The notes: generated by a model not told the origin, from the letters alone. A stretch of 64,000 bases of DNA from CAINVV01 sp037137375 (GCA_037137375.1 JBAXKJ010000006.1:62001-126000), one strand, 5' to 3'. Shown: positions 36,701 through 44,640, numbered from the stretch's first letter. Translations and numbers: made by a program.

Positions 36701-37227
36701 AACTTTCCATCGTTGTCTGTTATGATTCCGGTGGTGGTACCTTTGATCATCACGGTAACACCCGGCAAAGGAAGTCCTTTGCTGTCTTTGACAGTGCCGG
36801 ATAATTTTTTCTTTTGCTGTTCAGATATTGTCCCAGAACTGATTATGACAGGTAAATCTTTTATTTCAATCGGGGAAATTGCTATCTGGTGGTCAAAAAT
36901 TTTATATGCATTCTTGTCCCCATCAAAAATCTGATCCAGAATTTTATCAACCGTTTCGTCTTTTACAACTACATCGACTTTCCGTTTGACATCAAGTGTT
37001 TTTTCATTGAAAAGAATCACAAATTCACTCTGCTCTTCGATTTTGTGAAAAACATCTATGATAGTTACATCTTTTAAATGAAGGTTGAACTTTACCGATT
37101 GCGAATAGCCACTGGCCGAGGCGGACACAAATACAGCAAATATCAACAAGGTTAGTAGTTTCATTTTTAATAAAATTCCATCAATGTCCATCTTGCAGAG
37201 GGACACCACATTACATCTTTTTTTCAT
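33742..37227 (-). CDS. SusC-type TonB-dependent transporter with STN signalling domain
   Basis: A 1161-residue outer-membrane importer. After the signal region (MKLLTLLIFAVFVSASASG, around residues 22–42) comes an STN (secretin/TonB short N-terminal) domain with VTIIDVFHKIEEQSEFVI and DVVVKDETVDKILDQIF, the part that contacts a FecR anti-sigma factor. Next are the carboxypeptidase-D-like domain (KLSGTVKDSKGLPLPGVTVM), the plug with IESVTVLKDASATAVFGVRG, and the barrel ending in a phenylalanine (LGFNITF). With FecR and the ECF sigma gene immediately upstream this makes a complete cell-surface signalling circuit. The ATG at 37227 was kept; an internal ATG at 37164 would also give a good signal peptide. 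Confidence 0.95.
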   Translation of the reverse strand: MKKRCNVVSLCKMDIDGILLKMKLLTLLIFAVFVSASASGYSQSVKFNLHLKDVTIIDVFHKIEEQSEFVILFNEKTLDVKRKVDVVVKDETVDKILDQIFDGDKNAYKIFDHQIAISPIEIKDLPVIISSGTISEQQKKKLSGTVKDSKGLPLPGVTVMIKGTTTGIITDNDGKFNLSVPESAKTIVFSFIGMKSQEFTLGGKMTFDVVMEEESVAMEDVVVVAYGVQKKETLTGSVSTIKTEALLRSPNSSVANTLAGELTGLSSVQTSGQPGMEDPTIYIRGIGSLSAGASQPLFLVDGVERGFFQMDPNEIESVTVLKDASATAVFGVRGANGVVLVTTRRGLEGKAKIAVTSSFGVQAPTQVLGLTDSYTYATVMNQRDKNDGKATLTFNNYQLERFRLGDEPIMYPNTNWLKYMMNDYSVQTQHNVNISGGTKDVRYFASVGFLYQNGLMKQQDGLDYDSNYKYKRYNYRTNLDIDITHTTTLALNIGGIIGDTQDPNPISLFWNSAVGWSNPFSGPGIVDGKLILSDAATFPGVLVLNPLTGVYGKGTNTSLNNTMNFDVTLKQKLDVITKGLSAEVKGAYNTSYTFNKTRGGSTETYSPFYRSSLYNPGMPVTDPAFDKTIIYRIAGKDPQLNYAESNSKSRNWYVEASLRYNRKFGDHSLGTLVLYNQSKRYYPSQFPELPTAYVGLVGRQTYDYKSKYLAEFNVGYNGSENFAKGRRYGLFPAGSLGYVLSEERFMKNQKIINYLKIRATMGLVGNDNVSGNRYLYLPDTYKVDLPGTIGGSYGGGFANGTNFGVDSPTILKGAQEQRLGNPFVTWETSLKQNLGIDIAFLQNRLKITADVFSEQRKDILISRGTIPGISGLSSSILPVVNMGKVNNKGYEIEAKWNQTLKKIRYWITGNLSYAKNKIIFQDEVTPNQPYMWRTGNSVGDIFGYVSNGFYKSTDFDSNGNVVAGLPNPGLKVYPGDVKYKDLNNDGLITPDDQMKIGNSNRPNYTAGLNYGVEYNGFSFTMNWTGVTARNLQLGDSFLKPFNNESRGLFIFQAEQLWTPETAETAKLPRVSTISTTNNYRLSDLYVRDGSYLRLKNLTLGYTFSEQPMLKRIGITSLGVTLTGYNLLTFDNFKLTDPEGSPDTNITYPIVKVYNLGFNITF

Positions 37228-37270
37228 AAATTTGTTTGATTTTTACTAAACACTGATTTAATCCTAATCG

Positions 37271-37302
37271 AAAGCTGGGAGGTTTGCCGACTTCCCGGCT
37301 TT
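37271..37302 (-). promoter_or_regulatory. Stem-loop in the FecR–SusC intergenic region
   Basis: A 10-bp stem with one G–T wobble, AAAGCTGGGA with TCCCGGCTTT and a 12-base loop, 44 bp upstream of the SusC start and 91 bp after the FecR stop. It could be a partial terminator of the regulatory transcript or part of the SusC leader. No clear T-run follows. Confidence 0.45.
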
Positions 37303-37393
37303 ATGATATTGAATAAAAACTTTTTTTCTATGGCAATTTCTGTTTCTTAGCTGATTTTTAATTATTTGAATCGTTTCGTTAGTACTCTTGACC

Positions 37394-38575
37394 CTATTTG
37401 TTTTTCCTCTCAATAGAAATTTTATTGCCATTGATCCGGTATTGCAATCCGGCAACAACCTCCAATGTCATCATAGCCTGTTCAATTGAATCTTTAAGAT
37501 ACAATTTCCCTGTGATCAGATCTTCTGTTGGAAATTCTTTGTTTAATTCAAACTGAATATTATAATATCTCTGCAACTTGTTCAATACATCATTTATGCT
37601 CTGACGGTCGAATTTTAACCACCCTTCGGTCCAGGAAATTGCATTATCAACATTAGGTTCGTCGATTACAATTAATGTACGATCATTCCGCTCGTAGCTG
37701 GCTTTTTGATTAGGCTTTAAAATCGATGACTTATTCATAAATGACAATGCTGATCTCTCGCTTATAGCCACACTTCCTTCAATCAAAACTGTTTCTATCA
37801 GTTTATCTGTCTCGTAGGCGGAAATATTAAATTTTGTTCCGAGAACTTTAATGGCAATTTTACTGGTATTTACAAAAAATGGAAGTTTCTGGTTATGTGC
37901 GACTTCAAAATAACCCTCCCCTTCTAAAAAAACTTCGCGTTTGTTGCCCTTAAATTTGGTCGGAAATGCCATACGGCTGCCGGCATTTAACCAAACTTTA
38001 GTGCCATCTTCCAGTGTCAATTGAGATTTCTTCCCATATGGAACAACCACCTCGTTCATTATTGATTCATCCGTTTGAATGGTCTTATCCAGATCTATTA
38101 CCTTTTCATTATCAATAGTGATTTTCTTATCACCGCTTAACGCAATTTTCGAGTTATCCTTTTCGAGGTCAACAGTAGTTCCATTGGACAAGTGAAGCTG
38201 CATCTTACTGTTTTTCCCAAATTCAGAATTCGTGCTATAAACATATGATTCCTGATTCCGATAAAAGTTCCAAACGCCGACAGAACCAATCGACAATAGA
38301 ATGAGCAGAATTGCCGCAAATTTAAGAAATGGGTGACTGATTAATCGAAATAGTTTTTGTTTTAATGCTAACTGCCTTTTGAAGTTCAGATACAAAATTT
38401 CAACCTGTTTTTGAGGCATTTCTTTTGTCGACGATGCCAGAGCCCAGATATTTTTGATTTTCCTGAATTCGGCTCTTGCTTCCTCGTCTTTGTGTAATTC
38501 CGATAGCACTTCGCTTTTTCTGCTTGATTTCAGGTTACCCGTAACTATTTGTAATATGTCGTCAGTTTCTTTCAT
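37394..38575 (-). CDS. FecR-family anti-sigma factor
   Basis: A 393-residue inner-membrane regulator. The cytoplasmic N-terminal part (about 1–80) binds the sigma factor; a membrane helix follows (FLKFAAILLILLSIGSVGVW, about 85–104). The periplasmic FecR domain shows VVPYGKKSQLTLEDGTKVWL, NAGSRMAFPTKFKGNKREVF and LEGEGYFEVAHNQKLPFFV, and the C-terminus is a DUF4974-type domain that meets the STN domain of the transporter (FDRQSINDVLNKLQRYYNIQ). It lies 71 bp downstream of the sigma gene. It should hold the sigma factor inactive until the STN-containing SusC reports substrate. Confidence 0.95.
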   Translation of the reverse strand: MKETDDILQIVTGNLKSSRKSEVLSELHKDEEARAEFRKIKNIWALASSTKEMPQKQVEILYLNFKRQLALKQKLFRLISHPFLKFAAILLILLSIGSVGVWNFYRNQESYVYSTNSEFGKNSKMQLHLSNGTTVDLEKDNSKIALSGDKKITIDNEKVIDLDKTIQTDESIMNEVVVPYGKKSQLTLEDGTKVWLNAGSRMAFPTKFKGNKREVFLEGEGYFEVAHNQKLPFFVNTSKIAIKVLGTKFNISAYETDKLIETVLIEGSVAISERSALSFMNKSSILKPNQKASYERNDRTLIVIDEPNVDNAISWTEGWLKFDRQSINDVLNKLQRYYNIQFELNKEFPTEDLITGKLYLKDSIEQAMMTLEVVAGLQYRINGNKISIERKNK

Positions 38576-38646
38576 GTATAATAATAAAGAGCACGAACCA
38601 GCATCTACCCATCCTGCGAAATGAAATTATTTTAAGATAATTCATC

Positions 38647-39237
38647 TTAGCGCACAAACAAAAAGGCTATGATTGGAAGATAATCCTTAAGTGAAGTGCG
38701 GAAGAGTTTTAATGCTTTGGAGATATGCCTTTCGACTCCTTTTAATGAAATACCCAATTCTTCAGCTATTTCTTTGTTTTTCTTCTCTTCGAACCGGCTG
38801 AGCCTGAATACAGTCCTGCATTGGGGGGGCAATTGCATCAGGGTGATTTCAATTATTTGATCAATTTCAGAGGACGTAATCAAAGAGGTGTCGAGTACAC
38901 TTAAAGCATCGAGGTTTGCTTTCAGTTCCGATTGATCCACTTCCATTGATTCAAATAGTTTCTTCTTATAACGTTGGTCCCTAAGTTTATAAAGGCAATT
39001 ATTTTTGGCTACGGTATAAAGGTAAGCTCCAAGATTTGTATTATCTGTCAATTTTGATTTTTTGGCCCAAAGGTCCATAAATGTATCCTGAACAATATTT
39101 TCAACTATATCATGAAATGGAACATACTCATAGACAAAGTAATACAACCTGGGCACATATCTATCATAAATGACTCGAAATGCAGCTTCATCGCTTTTCC
39201 TAATTTTTTCAAATAAAATTATTTCATCTTCGGTCAT
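38647..39237 (-). CDS. ECF sigma factor of the polysaccharide locus
   Basis: A 196-residue sigma-70 family protein of the Bacteroidota FecI-like type. Region 2 reads FRVIYDRYVPRLYYFVYEYV then IVENIVQDTFMDLWAKKSKL and LGAYLYTVAKNNCLYKLRDQ; region 4 reads LPPQCRTVFRLSRFEEKKNK and ELGISLKGVERHISKALKLF. It should direct RNA polymerase to the SusC/SusD promoters when released from FecR. It is the first gene of the locus and is followed by fecR. It lies 72 bp downstream of hipA on the same strand, but its function links it to the genes that follow. Confidence 0.95.
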   Translation of the reverse strand: MTEDEIILFEKIRKSDEAAFRVIYDRYVPRLYYFVYEYVPFHDIVENIVQDTFMDLWAKKSKLTDNTNLGAYLYTVAKNNCLYKLRDQRYKKKLFESMEVDQSELKANLDALSVLDTSLITSSEIDQIIEITLMQLPPQCRTVFRLSRFEEKKNKEIAEELGISLKGVERHISKALKLFRTSLKDYLPIIAFLFVR

Positions 39238-39309
39238 TAAACGAGGATATTTCTAAAAACGAAAATATATATAATTTGCATCAGTACATTGTATATGCCG
39301 GAGTATACT

Positions 39310-40539
39310 TCAATCCCTGATCTTATCCATGGCAGATTGAATCGTATTCTTTGTTACTCTGGTGATACCATATTCACTGGCCAGCACTGCCCATTGGCTA
39401 ATGGCTTCCTGAACCTCTTCGATAATTGATCCTGCTTTTTTCAACCCAAAATGTTTTGCCAGCTTCATGAGTTCTGCTCGTCCCGGATTTTTACTTTCTC
39501 CGGCAATCATGGTACTGTGAAAACCATAGCCGGAAAAAGAAAAAGTAAGATCATAGGCAGGGGCAAACTGCCAATCCCCTTTGGTATTCATCAGGAAGGA
39601 AAAATTCTTGCTATGGTCGTCGCGGTTATGCGAATACACATTAAATGCTGCCAGCCTGAATACTTTTTCATAAGCTTTTACATGTTTTTCCAGACGGAAA
39701 GCGCAATCCATCAGATGCCCGTAATCCATGGTACTTAGCATAAAGTTGTCGTGCATTAGACCGGAAGCAGTATGGGTATGCAGACGGTTATTGCTTGTCC
39801 GGTCAAATCGCTTTGTACCAAAATATACCTGACCTGATTTCCCTTTAAAAAGAGAGCATTCACTCATTTCAATACCTGCCAGCACAGCCATTTTATGATA
39901 GACAAATTCGATATTAGCAATCTCCTTACTATCGGAAGCTGACGGGAATTTGATGATCCATTCTTCATAACCTTCCGGGATTTCGTCCCTACCAAGCATC
40001 AGATCGTCGGTCGACGGGTTAAGGGCTGCAAAAATCTTTGGTCTGGCACCGCCGGAAGAGCCTCCAAGGACAAATAATTCCTCAAGAATCTCAGAACTGG
40101 TTCCCTGGAGAATGTGGTTCATTTCAGTAGCTAAGGTATCGAGCTCGGAAAGATGATCCGCAGTCTTGTCAGGTTTAATTTCAGGTTTGTAAACAAGCGC
40201 ACCCATCCCCCGTAGTCCGACATAAGCCAGCCGGTCCAATGGTGTTATTTTTGTGATGTCAATTCCTTTGGAAGTCAAGGTGCGATCTAGCAAAAGCCTC
40301 CCCCAGCCATCGGGCAATGAGTCATTAAAAACACCAAACAATCCGTCAAATGGTTGTTTGTCAGCGCTGGTTATCTCACTTGAAAAAGGAAGCTTTATGG
40401 GCGAAAGATTAAGTCCGGTTTTAAGAAAATCATTATTGTACCTGAAATAAATATTTTGGCCAGAAAGCACCAATTCTCCAACGTCCAGGCTATTTCCTTC
40501 GAGAAACAGTGAAACGAATAATTTATTGATTCCGGCCAT
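39310..40539 (-). CDS. hipA: HipA-family serine/threonine kinase toxin
   Basis: A 409-residue toxin with the PI3K-like fold that in E. coli phosphorylates glutamyl-tRNA synthetase and causes growth arrest. An N-terminal Couple_hipA domain (about 1–110, GLFGVFNDSLPDGWGRLLLD) precedes the kinase. The glycine-rich loop with serines that can be autophosphorylated is LGGSSGGARPKIF (158 onward); the catalytic loop is HNRDDHSKNFSF (304 onward) and the metal-binding DFG-like motif is PAYDLTFS (Asp330). All key residues are present, so the kinase looks active. It begins 3 bp after the hipB stop, so translation is probably coupled. Target in this organism is unknown. Confidence 0.93.
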   Translation of the reverse strand: MAGINKLFVSLFLEGNSLDVGELVLSGQNIYFRYNNDFLKTGLNLSPIKLPFSSEITSADKQPFDGLFGVFNDSLPDGWGRLLLDRTLTSKGIDITKITPLDRLAYVGLRGMGALVYKPEIKPDKTADHLSELDTLATEMNHILQGTSSEILEELFVLGGSSGGARPKIFAALNPSTDDLMLGRDEIPEGYEEWIIKFPSASDSKEIANIEFVYHKMAVLAGIEMSECSLFKGKSGQVYFGTKRFDRTSNNRLHTHTASGLMHDNFMLSTMDYGHLMDCAFRLEKHVKAYEKVFRLAAFNVYSHNRDDHSKNFSFLMNTKGDWQFAPAYDLTFSFSGYGFHSTMIAGESKNPGRAELMKLAKHFGLKKAGSIIEEVQEAISQWAVLASEYGITRVTKNTIQSAMDKIRD

Positions 40540-40542
40540 TTT

Positions 40543-40815
40543 TTATGAAGTAAATAGTTTCTTAACGTCGTCCAGGTTTTCCTTTGGAAGCAGCAGATTG
40601 TCAAATTCGTTTAGCCGTCCCAAAAGGTGCATCAGTTTCAGCAACGAATCCAACGATATTTTCCCGGTGTTCTCGAATCGCTTTAAACTTCCCATGGATA
40701 CACCCGAACGTTCAGCCATTTCTTCCTGCGAAATCTTAAGCTGCTTTCGCAAAGTGCGATGTTTTTCAGCCAATGCTTTACTTACCTCCAGTGGAGTTGT
40801 TTCTAATGAATACAT
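40543..40815 (-). CDS. hipB: HipB-like XRE-family antitoxin
   Basis: A 90-residue helix-turn-helix protein. The DNA-binding core is HRTLRKQLKISQEEMAERSG, then VSMGSLKRFENTGKISLDSL, a classical Cro/CI-type HTH. It should neutralise HipA and repress the operon. A perfect palindrome (40820–40841) begins 5 bp upstream of its start codon and overlaps a −7 element, the expected place for autorepression. The C-terminal LNEFDNLLLPKENLDDV tail is probably the HipA-contacting or degradation-prone segment. Order hipB then hipA is standard for the family. Confidence 0.92.
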   Translation of the reverse strand: MYSLETTPLEVSKALAEKHRTLRKQLKISQEEMAERSGVSMGSLKRFENTGKISLDSLLKLMHLLGRLNEFDNLLLPKENLDDVKKLFTS

Positions 40816-40819
40816 CTAA

Positions 40820-40845
40820 TTTGGATAATATTTTATCCAAATATA
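40820..40845 (-). promoter_or_regulatory. hipBA promoter with palindromic operator
   Basis: Perfect palindrome TTTGGATAA-TATT-TTATCCAAA (40820–40841). The minus-strand −7 element TATATTTG (40845–40838, matching TAnnTTTG) overlaps its upstream end. The 12-base string TAATATTTTATC recurs at 40867–40878, 41 bp away. E. coli HipB sites contain TATCC and GGATA half-sites; here the same half-sites occur in the opposite order with a six-base gap. Confidence 0.7.
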
Positions 40846-40915
40846 AACATAAATGACGTATATAGCTAATATTTTATCTATAACTATTTCATTTTTTTAG
40901 TCTGAGTTCAATATA

Positions 40916-43870
40916 TTACTTCACGCATCTGAACCCAACCGTCGCATTTCGTTCAAACCCCTGCGAGACCCGGAGCAGAAATTGCCTGTAATGCAGCTCC
41001 CGCGGACCGCCCTGCACATACCACCAACTCGAGGAAGGATTAAAATAACTGCCCCCCTTCATGATGATATAGGAGTAGCTGCCATTGACATACACGTCAC
41101 TTGTCAGCTGCCAGACGCACCCAGTCAGATCCTGTAGACCATAAGGATTGGCACCCCTGGGATAACTCCCTACCGGATACAACTTTCCATTTCCAGGATT
41201 GCAACAGCCCTTTTGAATGCCTTCTATCTTAAAGACAGTCAGGGTGTTGGTTACGACCTCCTCCTTGCGAACGATCGGTTTCTTCTGTTTCCACGGCCAC
41301 TCGTTGCAGGCAGGGGTTTGGGCCGCAAACTGCCACTCAACCTCCGTTGGAAGGCGCTTTCCAGCCCATTGTGCGTAGGCTTTCGCATCTTCCAAAGAAA
41401 CATATACGACAGGAAATTCCCCTTCTCCTACCGGGAAAGTCCCATTGTTCCAGTTTTTCAGGAAATTGGTCGAATCCGATGGTCGATAACCCGATGCAAG
41501 GAGAAATGCCCGAAACTGACTATTCGTAACAGGAAACTTGTCCATGTAGAACCCAGGCAATTCGAAATTTTTCCCTTCGCTTTCTTGTGGATACGGGATA
41601 AAATCATCTCCATGCGTGGTGCGGAATTTGAACTTGCCAGAGGGAATTTTGACCATCCCGGATGGCACCTTCACAACAACTTCAGTCTTTTTGGTAGCGC
41701 GGATGAGATCGGTACTATGGATATGATCTGCACGGCTATTGGAATCGGAACGACCTGGAAAATCGGCACGCCTGTTGGAATCTGAAGGGCTGTTGAGCTC
41801 GGTACGACTGATGAGCCGGGGCGTTCCCGGTAGGATCGTCCGGATCCGCTCATCCAATAGCTGTCCTTTTTCGAAAAGCTGAATGACAAACTTTCCCTCA
41901 TAACGGCCGAAATGATCGGTAAGCCTTATAATCTGAGACTGTCCAGAGGCAGCCAAAACGATTGGTTTCTTTGCATAATCCGGAAGACCCGCCCAAATTT
42001 TTATAGAATCTCCCCCAGTTGAAGAAAGCTTCATTTCATCGCCAAAAATGGAGACTGCGAGCATTTCATGTAGCTGAGCCACACAATCCACTGCCCCCTC
42101 ATTGTTGGTCCCCAGCCATTTCTGATGAAAAGCATCCGTTTCAGCTTCCATCCACCAAAGCTTTCCATCAAGAACCGGCTCCTTTTCCTCGTGGTTCCAC
42201 AGATCGACAAAATGGGTCCCTTTTTGAGGTGAAACCTCAAAAAGCTTCCCCTCGAAACCTTGGGGTAGCACACTATATATTGTATAAAGTGTCTTCCCGG
42301 AAAGCCGCCATTTGTTCACCCAGATCTTGTCATGCAGTGTCGGAAGCAGCGGCGTTATGGAAGCCGAGGTGAAATTATCCGCATTTTCCCTTTGAATCCG
42401 GGCGATCCGACCCAGAAACCGGTATTGTTCCTCTGCCCATTCGGGGATTCCCGGGGCGAAAACATTGAGCTCCGTACCATATCCGTTGAAGAAGGTGAGG
42501 CAAAACTCCCGACGGATCGGTTCCTTAAAAATTTCAGCCACCCGGAAGATGGCAAATTCGGGTTTGATGATTTTATTTAAATTCAGCATCGGACAGTAAT
42601 ACAACGCATTATGGACCCGACCTGCCACAATCCCCTGCATGTCTTTGGGAATAGCCATTCCTTCACTGTACATGATCACCCCTTTCCTGACCGAATCGGC
42701 GGCCTGCTGCAGCTCCTTGCTGGAGGCCCCGCGGGTATCGAGAACCACTCCATCGGCTGAAGTCGCGGCAACCAAAGCGGCCATTCCCCCGGCATGATTC
42801 TCGCTTCGGGTACTCTCATCCCAGGGATTATAGCAGATAAAAAGGCGGCTACCCAACGTATTCAGCATCCTTGACTCCTTTTGTAGTTGAGCAGTCCCCC
42901 CGGGTAGGTCGCGAAAAAGATCCCACTGGTTACGCTGATCTACGCCCAATGTCGGCCAGGTAGGCCAGATCCCGATAAAATCGTCTCCGCCATAAAGTTG
43001 CTTCCCACTTCGAACGAACTCCTCGAGATGAAATTTCTGATCAGTCACGTCATAGAAATTGCGGTTCCAAGCCATCAGCAGATGCGAAACATAGGAATGG
43101 CGAATCCATTTCAGGTCGTCCCTTTCGAACATAGAATTGTCAAACTTGCCAGGATCAACATCATACAGCATCCTGTCGCGGAACATCATGGTAAGTCCGT
43201 CCTGCCAGGAACCCTTGCAAATATCAGCATAGAGTACATATTGAACGATGCCGCCAGGTTGCATCTCTGTCTCGAAACCGCGCCGGACAGATTTTACCAT
43301 ATTATCCCTGATCCTGCGGGTAAGCGATGAAAGTTGAATGGAATCGTTCAAGGTAATGGTCGAAAACCCAAGCTCCCAGGCATTATCGGGTAGAATGCAG
43401 TTAACAGGTTCATAGCCGGGACGAAAAAGATGACTCCTGGATAATCCATGATCTCCCTTCCCAGTAATGCAGACGTGATCTGCAGAAAAACCGAAAGGAA
43501 CCACATTGGTCAGCCAAAGGGTATCCTTAGAAATATTTTTAAAGGTTACAACCGCCTTATACCCGGGCTTATAATCTGTTATTTCCTGAACTGAAATTTC
43601 TAGCACGGAAGATTTCGGTTCCACTCCGGAGGGCAAAGCAGTTGTGTAAAATTTCTTATTGGCAAGATCATTCCTTGGGCAGACTTCATAAGAAATCAGT
43701 GGGAGCACCTTCGGGAAGGTAACAGATCCGCCCTCCTCTGACTTCATTCCTTTCACTGCAATTTGAGAGCCATCCTGCTGAAATATCATCTTCAGATTCT
43801 GGCCTTGGGCATGAAATTGAGCCAGAGACAGGAGGATGAAAAGAGACAACCGGACATACATAACTTTCAT
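40916..43870 (-). CDS. Secreted fusion: TIM-barrel glycosidase-like region with FGE/SUMF1-fold domain
   Basis: A 984-residue exported protein; ATG 43870 gives the signal peptide (MKVMYVRLSLFILLSLAQFH). Residues about 20–250 are a beta-sandwich, and about 250–520 look like a TIM barrel of the DUF6259/alpha-galactosidase-like kind (FIGIWPTWPTLGVDQRN, DGVVLDTRGAS with Asp378, VIMYSEGMA with Glu403). A 12-residue tandem repeat, SDSNRRADFPGR/SDSNSRADHIHS, forms the linker at about 696–719. The C-terminal 250 residues have the formylglycine-generating-enzyme fold (GFYMDKFPVTNSQFRAFL, AQWAGKRLPTEVEWQFAA, GLQDLTGCVWQLTSD, GFRCVK), but the catalytic cysteine pair after KGGSYF is missing. It is therefore more likely a binding module than a sulfatase activator. 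Substrate unknown. Confidence 0.68.
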   Translation of the reverse strand: MKVMYVRLSLFILLSLAQFHAQGQNLKMIFQQDGSQIAVKGMKSEEGGSVTFPKVLPLISYEVCPRNDLANKKFYTTALPSGVEPKSSVLEISVQEITDYKPGYKAVVTFKNISKDTLWLTNVVPFGFSADHVCITGKGDHGLSRSHLFRPGYEPVNCILPDNAWELGFSTITLNDSIQLSSLTRRIRDNMVKSVRRGFETEMQPGGIVQYVLYADICKGSWQDGLTMMFRDRMLYDVDPGKFDNSMFERDDLKWIRHSYVSHLLMAWNRNFYDVTDQKFHLEEFVRSGKQLYGGDDFIGIWPTWPTLGVDQRNQWDLFRDLPGGTAQLQKESRMLNTLGSRLFICYNPWDESTRSENHAGGMAALVAATSADGVVLDTRGASSKELQQAADSVRKGVIMYSEGMAIPKDMQGIVAGRVHNALYYCPMLNLNKIIKPEFAIFRVAEIFKEPIRREFCLTFFNGYGTELNVFAPGIPEWAEEQYRFLGRIARIQRENADNFTSASITPLLPTLHDKIWVNKWRLSGKTLYTIYSVLPQGFEGKLFEVSPQKGTHFVDLWNHEEKEPVLDGKLWWMEAETDAFHQKWLGTNNEGAVDCVAQLHEMLAVSIFGDEMKLSSTGGDSIKIWAGLPDYAKKPIVLAASGQSQIIRLTDHFGRYEGKFVIQLFEKGQLLDERIRTILPGTPRLISRTELNSPSDSNRRADFPGRSDSNSRADHIHSTDLIRATKKTEVVVKVPSGMVKIPSGKFKFRTTHGDDFIPYPQESEGKNFELPGFYMDKFPVTNSQFRAFLLASGYRPSDSTNFLKNWNNGTFPVGEGEFPVVYVSLEDAKAYAQWAGKRLPTEVEWQFAAQTPACNEWPWKQKKPIVRKEEVVTNTLTVFKIEGIQKGCCNPGNGKLYPVGSYPRGANPYGLQDLTGCVWQLTSDVYVNGSYSYIIMKGGSYFNPSSSWWYVQGGPRELHYRQFLLRVSQGFERNATVGFRCVK

Positions 43871-43977
43871 GGTAATGAGCGAATAAGCTAATAGGGACTG
43901 TACGGGAGAACAAATATCCATATTCAAAAACGGATAAAACTTGCCTTCCCCCGCAGATTAAAAGTAGTAAAAAAGCT

Positions 43978-43985
43978 TAACTTTG
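43978..43985 (+). promoter_or_regulatory. −7 promoter element for pyrE
   Basis: TAACTTTG, matching TAnnTTTG, 16 bp before the pyrE ATG. No TTG at the expected −33 distance was seen. Confidence 0.45.
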
Positions 43986-44001
43986 TAAAAAATAATGACC
44001 C

Positions 44002-44634
44002 ATGGAACAAAGACAAATTGAAGTAGCCAGACAATTACTGGCTATCAACACCATAAAAATACAGCCCGACTCTCCGTTCACCTGGGCCTCCGGCTGGAAA
44101 GCTCCCATATATTGCGATAACAGGAAGATTTTATCTTATCCAAAGACCCGCACCTTTATCTGCGAGGCTTTCACAGAATTGGTGCAGGAAAAATATCCGG
44201 AAGCGGAAGCCATTGCAGGGGTAGCAACCGGCGCCATCGCACACGGGGTACTCGTTGCCGAAAAATTGGGACTTCCTTTTATCTATATCCGCTCTGCCCC
44301 AAAGGGTCACGGATTGGAAAATCTGATCGAAGGCGATATCCCGCAAGGGACTAAAACTGTTATCATCGAAGACCTCGTCTCGACGGGAACAAGTTCACTC
44401 AATGCGGCACAGGCAGTGAGGAATTACGGTGCCGAAGTACTGGGAATGCTCTCGATTTTCACCTATAACTTTCCTCATGCAGCTAATAATTTCGCGGCTG
44501 CCGGCATAGAGCTGACTGCATTGAGTAATTACAATGTATTGTTGCAGCTTGCTTACGACTCTGGCGAAATCAATGAGCAGCAGCTGGAAAGTCTGAACAG
44601 CTGGCGCAAAACGCCAGAAACCTGGGGACGATAA
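44002..44634 (+). CDS. pyrE: Orotate phosphoribosyltransferase
   Basis: A 210-residue cytoplasmic enzyme that joins orotate and PRPP to give orotidine 5'-phosphate in pyrimidine synthesis. The N-terminal orotate/PRPP region reads FTWASGWKAPIYCDNRKILS; the PRPP-binding signature is TVIIEDLVSTGTSSLNAAQA (about 119 onward). The flexible loop segment RSAPKGHGLENLIEG is present. Length and motifs are typical. It is followed after 6 bp by an SRPBCC-fold gene, an arrangement familiar in Bacteroidales. Confidence 0.96.
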   Translation: MEQRQIEVARQLLAINTIKIQPDSPFTWASGWKAPIYCDNRKILSYPKTRTFICEAFTELVQEKYPEAEAIAGVATGAIAHGVLVAEKLGLPFIYIRSAPKGHGLENLIEGDIPQGTKTVIIEDLVSTGTSSLNAAQAVRNYGAEVLGMLSIFTYNFPHAANNFAAAGIELTALSNYNVLLQLAYDSGEINEQQLESLNSWRKTPETWGR

Positions 44635-44640
44635 TTTATT

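Noticed and set aside
37264..37458. 64-codon minus-strand frame overlapping the end of fecR
   Set aside because: No start signal or motif; the region is better explained as the fecR–susC leader.
38633..38649. Terminator at the end of the PUL sigma gene (TAAGAT/ATCTTA)
   Set aside because: Only a 6-bp AT-rich stem overlapping the stop codon, and fecR continues downstream.
41213..41785. 190-codon frame antisense to the FGE-fold fusion gene
   Set aside because: Shadow of a clear coding gene on the other strand.
40916..43870. Active formylglycine-generating enzyme (sulfatase maturation)
   Set aside because: The two catalytic cysteines are absent and no sulfatase gene is in the window.
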